Source: Hungatella hathewayi WAL-18680
GTDB lineage: Bacteria > Bacillota > Clostridia > Lachnospirales > Lachnospiraceae
Assembly: GCF_000235505.1 (NCBI RefSeq)
Contig: NZ_JH379028.1
Location: 616,985 to 680,984 of the forward strand
Length of the DNA: 64,000 nucleotides
Direction: 5' to 3'
Shown here in pieces: positions 44,397-51,603 of the stretch (position 1 is the first letter of the stretch; each line of letters opens with the position of its first letter). The notes beneath the pieces are model-generated. The model was not told where the DNA came from, ran no database searches, and saw only the letters and a program-made list of their open reading frames with translations. A program made the translations under genes and the position numbers.

Positions 44397-45239
44397 TTAT
44401 CCCTTCACCGCTCCGGCCGCCAGTCCCTTTACCAGGTACTTCTGCACATAGGCAAACAGCAGAAGTACCGGAATCAGACTGATGATACACCCGGCGCACA
44501 GCGCTCCGTAATCGATGGTGAATTCCCCCTTCATCATGCTGAGTCCCACCGGCAGCGTGAACAGTTTCTGGTTGTTAATAAAGTTCAGTGCATACACAAA
44601 ATCATTCCAGGAATTTACAAATGCAAACGCCCCTGTCGCCACAATCCCCGGAGCTATCGTCGGAATCAGGATGCGAAACAGCGCCCCCAGCAGCGTGCAG
44701 CCGTCTATCTGTGCCGCTTCCTCCAGTTCCCGCGGCAGACCCGCGAAAAACCCGCTCATCATCACCATACAGAATGGCAGCTGGGTGGTACTGTACGTCA
44801 GCATCAGGGAATACAGGGTGTTGTTCAAATGCAGCTGCAGCCATATCTTAAACAGAGGGATGACCAGAATGATTCCCGGAATCATCTGCGTCAGCAGCAT
44901 CAGCATCATGACAAATCCCTTGCCTGCGAATTTATATCTGGCCAGCGCGTAGCCGCCCAATAAGGATACCACCATCACGTTGAGAACGGTGACTCCCGAG
45001 GTACAGAAGCTGTTGAAGAAGAACTGGTTAAAGCCAATACTGTTCCATACCTTTTCATAGTTTTTAAACGTTACCGCCTTTGGAATATAGGTCAGCACCG
45101 GCGCCATAATCTCCTGGGCATCCTTTAAGGACGTGGACAAAATCCAGAAGAACGGAAACAGAATGACCACCAGAAATAGTAACAGCGGCAGCCGGACAAA
45201 CACAATCCCAACAACTCGTTTTTTTGCCTTTGGTGACAT
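44397..45239 (-). CDS. Sugar-type ABC transporter permease (MalG/LacG-like)
   Basis: 280 residues with six membrane helices and the EAA loop ELEEAAQIDGCTLLGALFRILIP that contacts an ATPase. The start overlaps the preceding permease stop by one base. No ATPase gene is present in the operon, so a shared MsmK-type ATPase encoded elsewhere is expected (inference). Confidence 0.93.
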   Translation of the reverse strand: MSPKAKKRVVGIVFVRLPLLLFLVVILFPFFWILSTSLKDAQEIMAPVLTYIPKAVTFKNYEKVWNSIGFNQFFFNSFCTSGVTVLNVMVVSLLGGYALARYKFAGKGFVMMLMLLTQMIPGIILVIPLFKIWLQLHLNNTLYSLMLTYSTTQLPFCMVMMSGFFAGLPRELEEAAQIDGCTLLGALFRILIPTIAPGIVATGAFAFVNSWNDFVYALNFINNQKLFTLPVGLSMMKGEFTIDYGALCAGCIISLIPVLLLFAYVQKYLVKGLAAGAVKG

Positions 45240-46150
45240 CAGTATAAGGACTCCTTTCCGTATTTTGTGGCTTTGATGAAAATCAGCGAGAACACAATCA
45301 TGATGATGGCCATGATGACCGCCATGGCGGATGTGTATCCGTAATCCAGAGAGCCCATAAAGGTGTTCATGATATAGACTGGCACGGTCAGTGTAGTGTT
45401 GGCCGGCCCTCCCGCCGTCGTGCTGTAAATAATATCCACGATATTCAGGGTCCAGATGGTTCGAAGCAGCAGCGTCAGCACCACCGTGTCCTTCATCATA
45501 GGCATGGTAATGTAGAAAAACCGTTTCAGCGCCCCGGCGCCATCTACCCTGGCCGACTCATACATTTCCTCGGAAATGGTCTGAAGACTGGAGAGAAAGT
45601 TGATAGCAAAAAACGGGATTCCCCTCCAGGTGGTGGCGATAATCATGGCCAGCATCGCCCTGGGTCCTGTGGAAAACCAGGATATCCGGCTGTCAATGAT
45701 TCCCAGCCGCAGCATGATATCATTGAACACGCCCACACTCTCGCTGTACATAAAACTCCACATCAGAGATACGATGACGCCGGATACGGCCCACGGCGAG
45801 AAGGTGATGGCCCGGATAAAGCCCCGGCATCTCATGCTCTGGTTGAGGATTAATGCCAGCACCATGCCCAGCACGCTCTGCAGGGCCACATTTCCGGCCA
45901 CCCATACCAGGGAATTGCGGAGGGCCAAATGGAACACCTCGTCCTCCAATATCAGCTTTTTGAAATTGTCAAGGCCAATAAAGGACGTTCCCTTTGCGTC
46001 AATCATCACGTTGTGCTGGGTGCTCATCACCACCGTGTTTCCGATGGGATACAGCATAAAGGCACCAATGAATAAAAAGGCGGGCAGCAAAAGCAGATAT
46101 GGGATGGTTTTCTTGTTGATGATCATTTGCTTAATCCTTTTTGCGCTCAT
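45239..46150 (-). CDS. Sugar-type ABC transporter permease (MalF/LacF-like)
   Basis: About 303 residues with six membrane helices and the EAA loop region EEMYESARVDGAGALKRFFYITMP. I chose the ATG at 46150 with GGGGAG five bases upstream. An ATG at 46168 overlaps the preceding stop as ATGA and is an alternative. It pairs with the MalG-like permease that follows. Confidence 0.92.
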   Translation of the reverse strand: MSAKRIKQMIINKKTIPYLLLLPAFLFIGAFMLYPIGNTVVMSTQHNVMIDAKGTSFIGLDNFKKLILEDEVFHLALRNSLVWVAGNVALQSVLGMVLALILNQSMRCRGFIRAITFSPWAVSGVIVSLMWSFMYSESVGVFNDIMLRLGIIDSRISWFSTGPRAMLAMIIATTWRGIPFFAINFLSSLQTISEEMYESARVDGAGALKRFFYITMPMMKDTVVLTLLLRTIWTLNIVDIIYSTTAGGPANTTLTVPVYIMNTFMGSLDYGYTSAMAVIMAIIMIVFSLIFIKATKYGKESLY

Positions 46151-46164
46151 ATAGACTCCCCTTC

Positions 46165-47415
46165 TCATATAACCTGATTCTCTTTGATATACTCCCAGTT
46201 GATGTCATAGCCAAGACCGGCTCTGTCCGACACGTGCATGAAGCCCTCCGCGTCCATCACATCCACCGGGGTGTGGAACCAGGGCGGTGTCACATCGTAA
46301 TCCAGATACGGATGCAGCAGCCCTCTCTCGTAGTATTTGCCCGGCACCATCATGGCCGCCATCACGTGGAGGGTCGCGGCTCCGGGGGAATGCAGCTCCA
46401 GGGGCACCCCGAATATCTCGCACATATGTATAGTCTTCATAATCTGGGTAATGCCGCCCACATCCATGACACCGGCCCGGCAGATATCACAGGCGCCGCT
46501 CAGTATCCACTGGAGCCTCGTCTGGGATTTCCCCTTTGCCGTCTCAGGGCCGATAACCGGGATGTCCAGCTGGCTGGCCAGCCATTTGTAGTCCTCCAGG
46601 TTATACTCGTCCATGGGTTCCTCGATCCACTCGAAATGCAGACGTTCCAGTTCTCTTCCCAGCTTCAACGCCTCATACCGGGTGTAATCATGAAACGCGT
46701 CGATGAACAGCGGCATTTCCTCCCCCACGGCATCACGGACGGCACGGCAGGCATCTATGTCACGTTCCAGCTCCGGTTTCCCACTGATGACGCTGTCGGA
46801 CCAGTTTTCGTCCATCCAGGTGTGGAGTTTGATACCCTGGTATCCCCGGTCCTTCAGCTGCTTGGCATAGATGCCGTAATCCTCCGGCTGGGCCAGTCCA
46901 TGTCTGTAATCGTCCCCCACCATGATGCTCCCGTAGGCCGGGATTCTGGTACGGTGGCCGCCCAGTAGCTTGTACACCGGAAGATTGGCGTACTGGCCCG
47001 CCAAGTCCCACAGGGCGCAGTCGATAATGCCGATGATTTCGTCCAGTATCGGGACGCTGCCGCCCAGGCGCTGCATGCGGAACAGTTTTCGGTAAATCCG
47101 TTCCCGGCAGAAGGGGTCCTCGCCGATTAAAACCGGTTTCAGCTTTTCTATGGCATCCCGCAGGGAATCGCCGGTTCCCACCGGGATATAATTGTCGTTG
47201 CACAGATTGGTCAGCCCCTGTTCGTCATACTGCCCGGAGGGAACCAGATAGTTGTCCGCCGTAAAATATCTTCCGGTAAATCCGTCGTCCGTCACAATCT
47301 CAATCATGGCTGTCTGGGACATTTTTTCCTTCGACGGATGCATGTGGCCGTCCCGGTCCACGCCCAGCCACGTCTTCTTTTTGAATTTTGTCAGTTTTAC
47401 ATCTACAATCTTCAT
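46165..47415 (-). CDS. Enolase-superfamily dehydratase (mandelate racemase/muconate lactonizing enzyme type)
   Basis: 416 residues. N-terminal capping domain, then a (beta/alpha) barrel with a KxH motif at GYQGIKLHTW and metal ligands in LFIDAFHDY, WIEEPMDE and GPETAKG; a His is found in LELHSPGAA. These residues suit dehydration of an acid sugar, but the substrate cannot be read from the sequence. It is first in the operon with a sugar-type ABC importer, so the imported solute or a product is the probable substrate. Confidence 0.88.
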   Translation of the reverse strand: MKIVDVKLTKFKKKTWLGVDRDGHMHPSKEKMSQTAMIEIVTDDGFTGRYFTADNYLVPSGQYDEQGLTNLCNDNYIPVGTGDSLRDAIEKLKPVLIGEDPFCRERIYRKLFRMQRLGGSVPILDEIIGIIDCALWDLAGQYANLPVYKLLGGHRTRIPAYGSIMVGDDYRHGLAQPEDYGIYAKQLKDRGYQGIKLHTWMDENWSDSVISGKPELERDIDACRAVRDAVGEEMPLFIDAFHDYTRYEALKLGRELERLHFEWIEEPMDEYNLEDYKWLASQLDIPVIGPETAKGKSQTRLQWILSGACDICRAGVMDVGGITQIMKTIHMCEIFGVPLELHSPGAATLHVMAAMMVPGKYYERGLLHPYLDYDVTPPWFHTPVDVMDAEGFMHVSDRAGLGYDINWEYIKENQVI

Positions 47416-47634
47416 AATCGCCTGTTCCTCTCATCTTATGGATGGAATTTTCGTTGCTTTTGATAACATAAACTATAAGGGAATCTGCTTTTTATTTCTA
47501 TTTGCATAAGTGACAATTAGAAATGATTTTCAGGGCATACTTTACAATTGGAGTATAGGGTGAAAGTTTTTGTTTCATATTGAATTTTTTGATTTCAGGT
47601 GGTGGTGGAGGTTTTGGGGTGACAGGCGGAAAAA
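47416..47634. other. Intergenic gap before the enolase operon
   Basis: AT-rich stretch between the enolase-type gene and the MsrAB terminator. It must hold the operon promoter. A TATAGT element is visible on the minus strand around 47475 without a convincing -35. No riboswitch recognised. Confidence 0.4.
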
Positions 47635-47670
47635 GGACCGGGAAGTCACATTAGCATGACTTCCCGGTCC
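47635..47670 (-). terminator. Terminator of the msrAB gene
   Basis: Perfect 14-base arms GGACCGGGAAGTCA and TGACTTCCCGGTCC, eight-base loop, followed on the minus strand by TTTTTCC. Confidence 0.95.
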
Positions 47671-47693
47671 TTAACATTTTTGTTGTTTTCTGT

Positions 47694-48818
47694 TTACTCT
47701 GGTTTTACCATGGGGATATACTCCCCATAGCCTTCCGCTTCCATCTGGTCCAGCGGGATAAAACGGAGGGAGGCGCTGTTGATACAGTAGCGCAGGCCGC
47801 CCCGGTCGGTTGGTCCATCTTCAAATACATGGCCTAAGTGGGAATCGCCCTGGCTGCTGCGGATCTCCACCCGCTCCATCCCGTGGCTGCTGTCTCTTTT
47901 CTCTGTGACCGCATCATCCTCCAGCGGTTTCGTGAAGCTGGGCCAGCCACAGCCGGAATCAAATTTGTCGGCGGAGGAGAACAATGGCTCGCCGGTGACC
48001 ACATCTACGTAGAGCCCCGGTTCCTCATTGTCCCAGTATTCCCCGGTGAATGGCCGTTCGGTGGCGGAGTTCTGTGTCACCTCAAACTGCTCCGGAGTCA
48101 GAAGCTTCCGCAGCTCCCCCTCACTGAGTTTCATCCCCACCGTGCCGTCTGAACGGACCTTCAAATCGTTCAGGCCGTCAAAACTGATGTGGCAGTAACC
48201 GTTGGGGTTCTTTTTCAGGTAGTCCTGGTGATAATCTTCCGCCAGGTAAAAGTTTGTCAACGGCTGCAATTCCACGGCCAGCGGCTTGTCATACTTCTTC
48301 TGCACTCCGGCCATCACTCTCTCGGCCGGCGCTCTGTCCGCCTCGTCGGTGTAATAGATTCCCGTCCGGTACTGGCTCCCGGTATCATTTCCCTGACGGT
48401 TCACGCTGAGCGGGTCGATGAGAGTAAAATACTGCTCCGTCAGCGTTTCCAGATTGATAATCTCCGGGTCATACTGGACGCGGATGGTCTCCGCAAAACC
48501 GGTGGTGTTGGAGCACACCTGCTCGTAGGTGGGGTTTTCCACATTTCCGTTTGCATAACCGGAAACCACATCGTATACCCCTGGAATCCGTGAGAAATAC
48601 TCCTCAACGCCCCAGAAACATCCTCCCGCATAATAAATCTCGTGCAAATTCTCCGTATTGATATTCACTGCCATCATCGTCTCCTCTCTCTCTTCCTGAT
48701 TGGCCGGTGCCTGCGGGGCCGCCGCCGAAGCATCTTTCCCCAGGCCCTTCGCAACTGCATAAACTCCCAATAACACGATTACAACTAACGCGGAACGCAA
48801 CATCCATTTTTGATTCAT
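47694..48818 (-). CDS. msrAB: Membrane-anchored peptide methionine sulfoxide reductase MsrA-MsrB fusion
   Basis: About 374 residues. An N-terminal hydrophobic segment (residues 8-23) and an Ala/Pro/Glu linker precede MsrA with catalytic Cys67 in GGCFWG. MsrB follows with CGWPSF and the catalytic [11 protein letters not shown]. MsrA and MsrB reduce S- and R-methionine sulfoxide respectively, here probably outside the membrane. The MsrB part lacks the zinc CxxC pairs seen in some homologues. The ATG at 48818 has AAGGAGG at ideal spacing; the GTG nine bases earlier overlaps that site. Confidence 0.95.
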   Translation of the reverse strand: MNQKWMLRSALVVIVLLGVYAVAKGLGKDASAAAPQAPANQEEREETMMAVNINTENLHEIYYAGGCFWGVEEYFSRIPGVYDVVSGYANGNVENPTYEQVCSNTTGFAETIRVQYDPEIINLETLTEQYFTLIDPLSVNRQGNDTGSQYRTGIYYTDEADRAPAERVMAGVQKKYDKPLAVELQPLTNFYLAEDYHQDYLKKNPNGYCHISFDGLNDLKVRSDGTVGMKLSEGELRKLLTPEQFEVTQNSATERPFTGEYWDNEEPGLYVDVVTGEPLFSSADKFDSGCGWPSFTKPLEDDAVTEKRDSSHGMERVEIRSSQGDSHLGHVFEDGPTDRGGLRYCINSASLRFIPLDQMEAEGYGEYIPMVKPE

Positions 48819-49030
48819 ATATAGCACCTCCTTATGATGCGAATCATGGAATTATTGATTTCAACAAGTTTTATACTGTAATCGTATCAGTTACAGTTAA
48901 AAATGTCAAGTTGTTTTTTTCTTTTATTCTTCCCAGAAAAATCTTTATATAATCTTAATACCACACCCCAAACCCCAATCCCATGCTAATTTCTTATCCT
49001 TTATAATAAAATTACAAGGAGGTGGATGAT

Positions 49031-49186
49031 ATGTTACATATTCTTTTTATATTAACACTGCTGGTCATGGCCCTGCTAGGCTATCGCCTCATGGTCCGCC
49101 TGGATAACTTCTTATCATCCGGAGACCTTCACCCCTACTGGGATGCGACGGAGGAAACCCATCATCATAAGAAACGGGCGGCATAG
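49031..49186 (+). CDS. Small membrane protein, 51 residues
   Basis: The ATG at 49031 follows AAGGAGG. The frame starts MLHILFILTLLVMALLGYRL (one membrane helix) and ends in a charged tail with HHHKK. A TATAAT lies at 49002-49007, without a good -35. The ribosome site and clean hydrophobic helix make it a likely gene. I do not recognise the family. It is divergent from msrAB and precedes the toxin-antitoxin locus. Confidence 0.65.
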   Translation: MLHILFILTLLVMALLGYRLMVRLDNFLSSGDLHPYWDATEETHHHKKRAA

Positions 49187-49250
49187 GGATGGAATCGAAG
49201 AGAATTATATAAACAGGGTGTCACAAAAGCTTCCATTCCGTTAAAAACAG

Positions 49251-49279
49251 TTGATTTTTTTAAGAAAATTGCATATAAT
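49251..49279 (+). promoter_or_regulatory. Promoter of the type III antitoxin RNA
   Basis: TTGATT (49251-49256), 17-nt spacer, TATAAT (49274-49279). It predicts transcription starting near 49286, about 20 nt before the repeat array. Confidence 0.85.
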
Positions 49280-49308
49280 ATAAAGGAACAAAAGAATTTG
49301 TTCAATTC

Positions 49309-49416
49309 AAGTGCATTGCAGCTTTAAGTGCAAACCTTTAATTTAAGTGCTTCACTACTTTGAATGTGAACCTTTAATTTAAGTGCTTCGCAGCTTGAAA
49401 TGCGAATCGTTATTTA
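49309..49416 (+). repeat. Three tandem 36-bp repeats of the antitoxin
   Basis: Units begin AAGTGC at 49309, 49345 and 49381, an exact 36-bp period. Positions 7-12 and 21-26 of each unit are complementary. The pairs vary but stay complementary: UUGCA/UGCAA, UUCAC/GUGAA, UUCGCA/UGCGAA. The third unit is the most diverged at its end. Confidence 0.92.
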
Positions 49417-49420
49417 TTCA

Positions 49421-49448
49421 GGGAGATAATTTCTTATCTCCCTTTTTT
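49421..49448 (+). terminator. Terminator between antitoxin RNA and toxin gene
   Basis: Arms GGGAGATAA and TTATCTCCC with a four-base loop, then six T. Partial read-through would supply toxin mRNA, as in known type III loci. Confidence 0.92.
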
Positions 49449-49464
49449 ATTATGGAGGAAAAAA

Positions 49465-49971
49465 GTGGATTTTTACAGAGTAGATGAGGAATATAATAAA
49501 TTTCTACAAAGATACGAAAAAGAAAAAAGAGGAATTACGAAAGTTCCTAATATTCGATATACAGATTATAATAAGTTTTCATTTGGTGCTGTTTTGGATA
49601 TAAATGGCATTAATTACTATGTTTCTGTATCATCCTTCAATAAAAAACAGGAAGCTAATATTTTAATTCGTGTGCCAGGAGATGAAAAAGAAATTAAAGG
49701 CTCGTTACGATTCAATTATATGATACCAGTTCCAAATGAATGTATTCAAAAATTAATAATAAAAGAAGTTGAAGATGAAAAATACAGATTACTGCTTAAT
49801 AAAGAATACAGGTTTTGTATGGATAATGCAGAACGAATTAAAAAGAAAGCAAGTAAGATATATGAGATGGTTATAACAAATCGCAAGCAAATTTTAACGG
49901 ATAACAGCTGTGCATTTCTTATTTTGGAGGCAGGATATAGAGAATACATAGAAAAACATTCTTTAAAATAA
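49465..49971 (+). CDS. Type III toxin, ToxN/AbiQ-family endoribonuclease
   Basis: 168 residues, AT-rich. Starts with GTG (GGAGG upstream): MDFYRVDEEYNKFLQRYE, then FSFGAVLDINGINYYVSVSS, and FNYMIPVP at 83-90. This follows the pattern of ToxN/AbiQ (a start with a Tyr-rich helix, then 'GVV.ING..YYVPLSSPK', then 'FNNMIPV'). The family folds like MazF/Kid toxins and cleaves mRNA; many members give phage defence by abortive infection. The usual T/S-S-x-K active-site stretch here reads SSFNKK (56-61), so the Lys register is slightly different. It is immediately downstream of its repeat RNA. Confidence 0.88.
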   Translation: MDFYRVDEEYNKFLQRYEKEKRGITKVPNIRYTDYNKFSFGAVLDINGINYYVSVSSFNKKQEANILIRVPGDEKEIKGSLRFNYMIPVPNECIQKLIIKEVEDEKYRLLLNKEYRFCMDNAERIKKKASKIYEMVITNRKQILTDNSCAFLILEAGYREYIEKHSLK

Positions 49972-49972
49972 A

Positions 49973-50071
49973 GTCTATGGAATTACAGACAATCCTATGG
50001 GTAACTTACTCTTTTCGGAGATGGAAGGCATCCAGCAGTTGAAACTGTCCCCCAAACATATCAAAAGATAA
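49973..50071 (+). pseudogene. Possible 3' remnant of a gene
   Basis: A frame with no start signal that ends cleanly: GITDNPMGNLLFSEMEG, then KLSPKHIKR and a stop. It begins right at the toxin stop codon, followed by a good terminator at 50131. It looks like the C-terminal end of a gene truncated by arrival of the toxin locus, but the parent gene is not recognised. The rest of 49972-50420 shows no convincing gene. Confidence 0.3.
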
Positions 50072-50130
50072 TATTCGACACATACAGACGCTTGTTCCCC
50101 TTCGCTTTCGTGCATTTTTTATCACGGATA

Positions 50131-50164
50131 GCGGACTCTTCGGAGCCCGCTTTTCTGTTTTTTT
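50131..50164 (+). terminator. Rho-independent terminator with UUCG loop
   Basis: GCGGACTC-TTCG-GAGCCCGC with one internal mismatch and then TTTTCTG plus seven T. It ends transcripts from the toxin side. Confidence 0.85.
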
Positions 50165-50169
50165 GACGC

Positions 50170-50190
50170 AAAAAAAGGAGCTACTGCTCC
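50170..50190 (-). terminator. Short minus-strand terminator
   Basis: GGAGC-AGTA-GCTCC followed by seven T on the minus strand. Lies about 230 bp beyond the stop of the 50421 gene and faces the plus-strand terminator, insulating the two units. Confidence 0.7.
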
Positions 50191-50420
50191 AGTATTTATC
50201 TACTTTTGCAGCAGCCCTCTTGCGCTTCATATTCCAATTAACTGAAAAACGGCTATTTAACCTCCTCGAATTCGAGGGGTTTAAACGTTCACATTCGCAA
50301 GTCCTAATCCTTCTCTCCCCCAAAATCCAGTTTCACTGAACTACCCCCTTTCACCATTGTGGTGAAACCTATGTTATCGGTGAAACTTCATAAAGGCACT
50401 CCTAATTTATATCATTCCCT

Positions 50421-51194
50421 TTATTCTTTTATGTACCTTCTATAAAAGCCTGTCTTGAATTTCAGCAGCTTTTCTTCAAAAAAATTTAACCTCTCATTCT
50501 CAAATCCATGTACAGGTCTTGCGTCATACCTCTCCAGCACATGTACCCTGGAATCGGATTCACGAAAGCACATTTGGGGAGAGTAATAGACAAGTCTGTC
50601 ACATATGATGCAATCCATATCAATCGGTTTTCCGAAGCGTCCACCTATCAGGCTGTCTGCGATTTGGACTTTTGCAAATTGGATTTTGCGGATATTCATT
50701 GCCTGCGGTATTGTTATCTCCTTACGGTATATCCGATATAAAAGTTTAAGATTACACCATCTTACCAGATGGCGGATGGTGGCTTCACCATAGAAATAAG
50801 TCCTGCGGCAGGCGGCGGATGTGTGATGGATTTCTTCTGGCTTGATACCCCAGTTCTTAACCAGCCATTTGAAAAACTCAAGAGAATAATCAAATCCACA
50901 TGCTTTTAAATCGGCTGTGGTAAATCTGGAAATCGGCTTCAAACCGTGCTCATAGGCCTTTTGAGCGTTGGCACTGATACTTCTTCCAATATATCCTCTC
51001 CCTCTTTTTCTTTTCACCTGCAATTTCTGATTTAGAATCCGCTCCGCTTCCCAAGTTGTTATCTTCCTATGAGTTTCATTTCGCAAAAATAAATCAACCA
51101 AATCCGGTTTCATAAATATCAATTTCGCTCCATTCCACCCATATTCCCGCATATAGTCATACAACAAACCATACAATACTTCCTTAGATATCAT
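50421..51194 (-). CDS. Uncharacterised protein coupled to an Xre regulator
   Basis: About 257 residues from the ATG at 51194, which overlaps the Xre stop by 11 bp; ATGs further up (51218) are also open and none has a strong ribosome site, so coupling is likely. The protein is basic and helical, with AERILNQKLQVKRKRGRGYIG, then YGEATIRHLVRWC and a CIICDRLVYYS segment that could bind metal with nearby Cys. I do not recognise the family. An Xre-plus-partner pair with tight overlap is a common toxin-antitoxin or defence layout, but nothing here proves that. Confidence 0.65.
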   Translation of the reverse strand: MISKEVLYGLLYDYMREYGWNGAKLIFMKPDLVDLFLRNETHRKITTWEAERILNQKLQVKRKRGRGYIGRSISANAQKAYEHGLKPISRFTTADLKACGFDYSLEFFKWLVKNWGIKPEEIHHTSAACRRTYFYGEATIRHLVRWCNLKLLYRIYRKEITIPQAMNIRKIQFAKVQIADSLIGGRFGKPIDMDCIICDRLVYYSPQMCFRESDSRVHVLERYDARPVHGFENERLNFFEEKLLKFKTGFYRRYIKE

Positions 51195-51420
51195 CTGGTC
51201 CACGACTTTTTGTCTCATCCACACACAAGCCGCTTCCTCCAAGTTCTTTCTCAATCCCAATCTTATATTCCATCAATCGCAACAAATACTCCGGCATCTG
51301 CCTGTTCCCCAGTTCCCAATCCTGCACCGTTCGATACGGTATCCCAAAATATTCCGCAAACTCCGCCCGGTTCATCCCTGTGCGGTTTCTCAATTGAATC
51401 AATCGATCCCCTAAACTCAT
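51184..51420 (-). CDS. Xre-family helix-turn-helix regulator
   Basis: 78 residues. The HTH is complete: LIQLRNRTGMNRAEFAEYFG, then IPYRTVQDWELGNRQMP. AGGAGG precedes the ATG at 51420. A perfect 8-1-8 palindrome at 51437-51453 lies right after its -10, as expected for autorepression. A second promoter-palindrome copy at 53054-53104 probably is a further target. Confidence 0.9.
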   Translation of the reverse strand: MSLGDRLIQLRNRTGMNRAEFAEYFGIPYRTVQDWELGNRQMPEYLLRLMEYKIGIEKELGGSGLCVDETKSRGPDDI

Positions 51421-51436
51421 GTGCGCCTCCTCATCT

Positions 51437-51487
51437 TATACGCAATGCGTATATTTTTAATATAACAGAAAAATTCTCTTATTACAA
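51437..51487 (-). promoter_or_regulatory. Xre promoter with 8-1-8 operator
   Basis: Minus-strand TTGTAA (51487-51482), 17-nt spacer, TATATT (51464-51459), then the palindrome TATACGCA-A-TGCGTATA (51437-51453) at the start point. Confidence 0.85.
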
Positions 51488-51505
51488 GCATGAATTCATG
51501 ATTTA
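51437..51505. repeat. 69-bp direct repeat, copy 1
   Basis: Ungapped match to 53054-53122, covering operator, promoter and the flanking ACAAGCATGAATTCAT block. The palindrome arms differ at one mirrored pair of positions between copies, so symmetry is kept. Confidence 0.85.
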
Positions 51506-51603
51506 CCTTATCAAAAAAATGTTCTATACCGTATGTCTATTTCCCATTCATAACAGGAAGGTGGCCAATTGACCACCTTCCTGTTATCTTCAAATTATTC
51601 AAC

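Larger units (their letters stand above)
49286..49448 (+). ncRNA. Type III antitoxin RNA (ToxI/AntiQ-like tandem repeat RNA)
   Basis: The RNA expected from the promoter at 49251 to the terminator at 49448 contains three 36-nt direct repeats (49309-49416). Each can form a short stem around an eight-base loop. In type III systems such repeats are cut by the toxin into pseudoknots that bind and inhibit it, and the terminator sets the ratio of RNA to toxin mRNA. Order, repeat length and position match ToxIN/AbiQ loci. Confidence 0.88.

Noticed and set aside
49309..49416. CRISPR array
   Set aside because: The 36-bp units are contiguous with no spacers, are few and diverged, and no cas genes are present. 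The promoter, terminator and toxin context explains them better.
50006..50323. 105-codon minus-strand frame in the gap after the toxin
   Set aside because: Its residues are a Lys/Arg/Ser mixture without family features, and it runs through two terminator hairpins.
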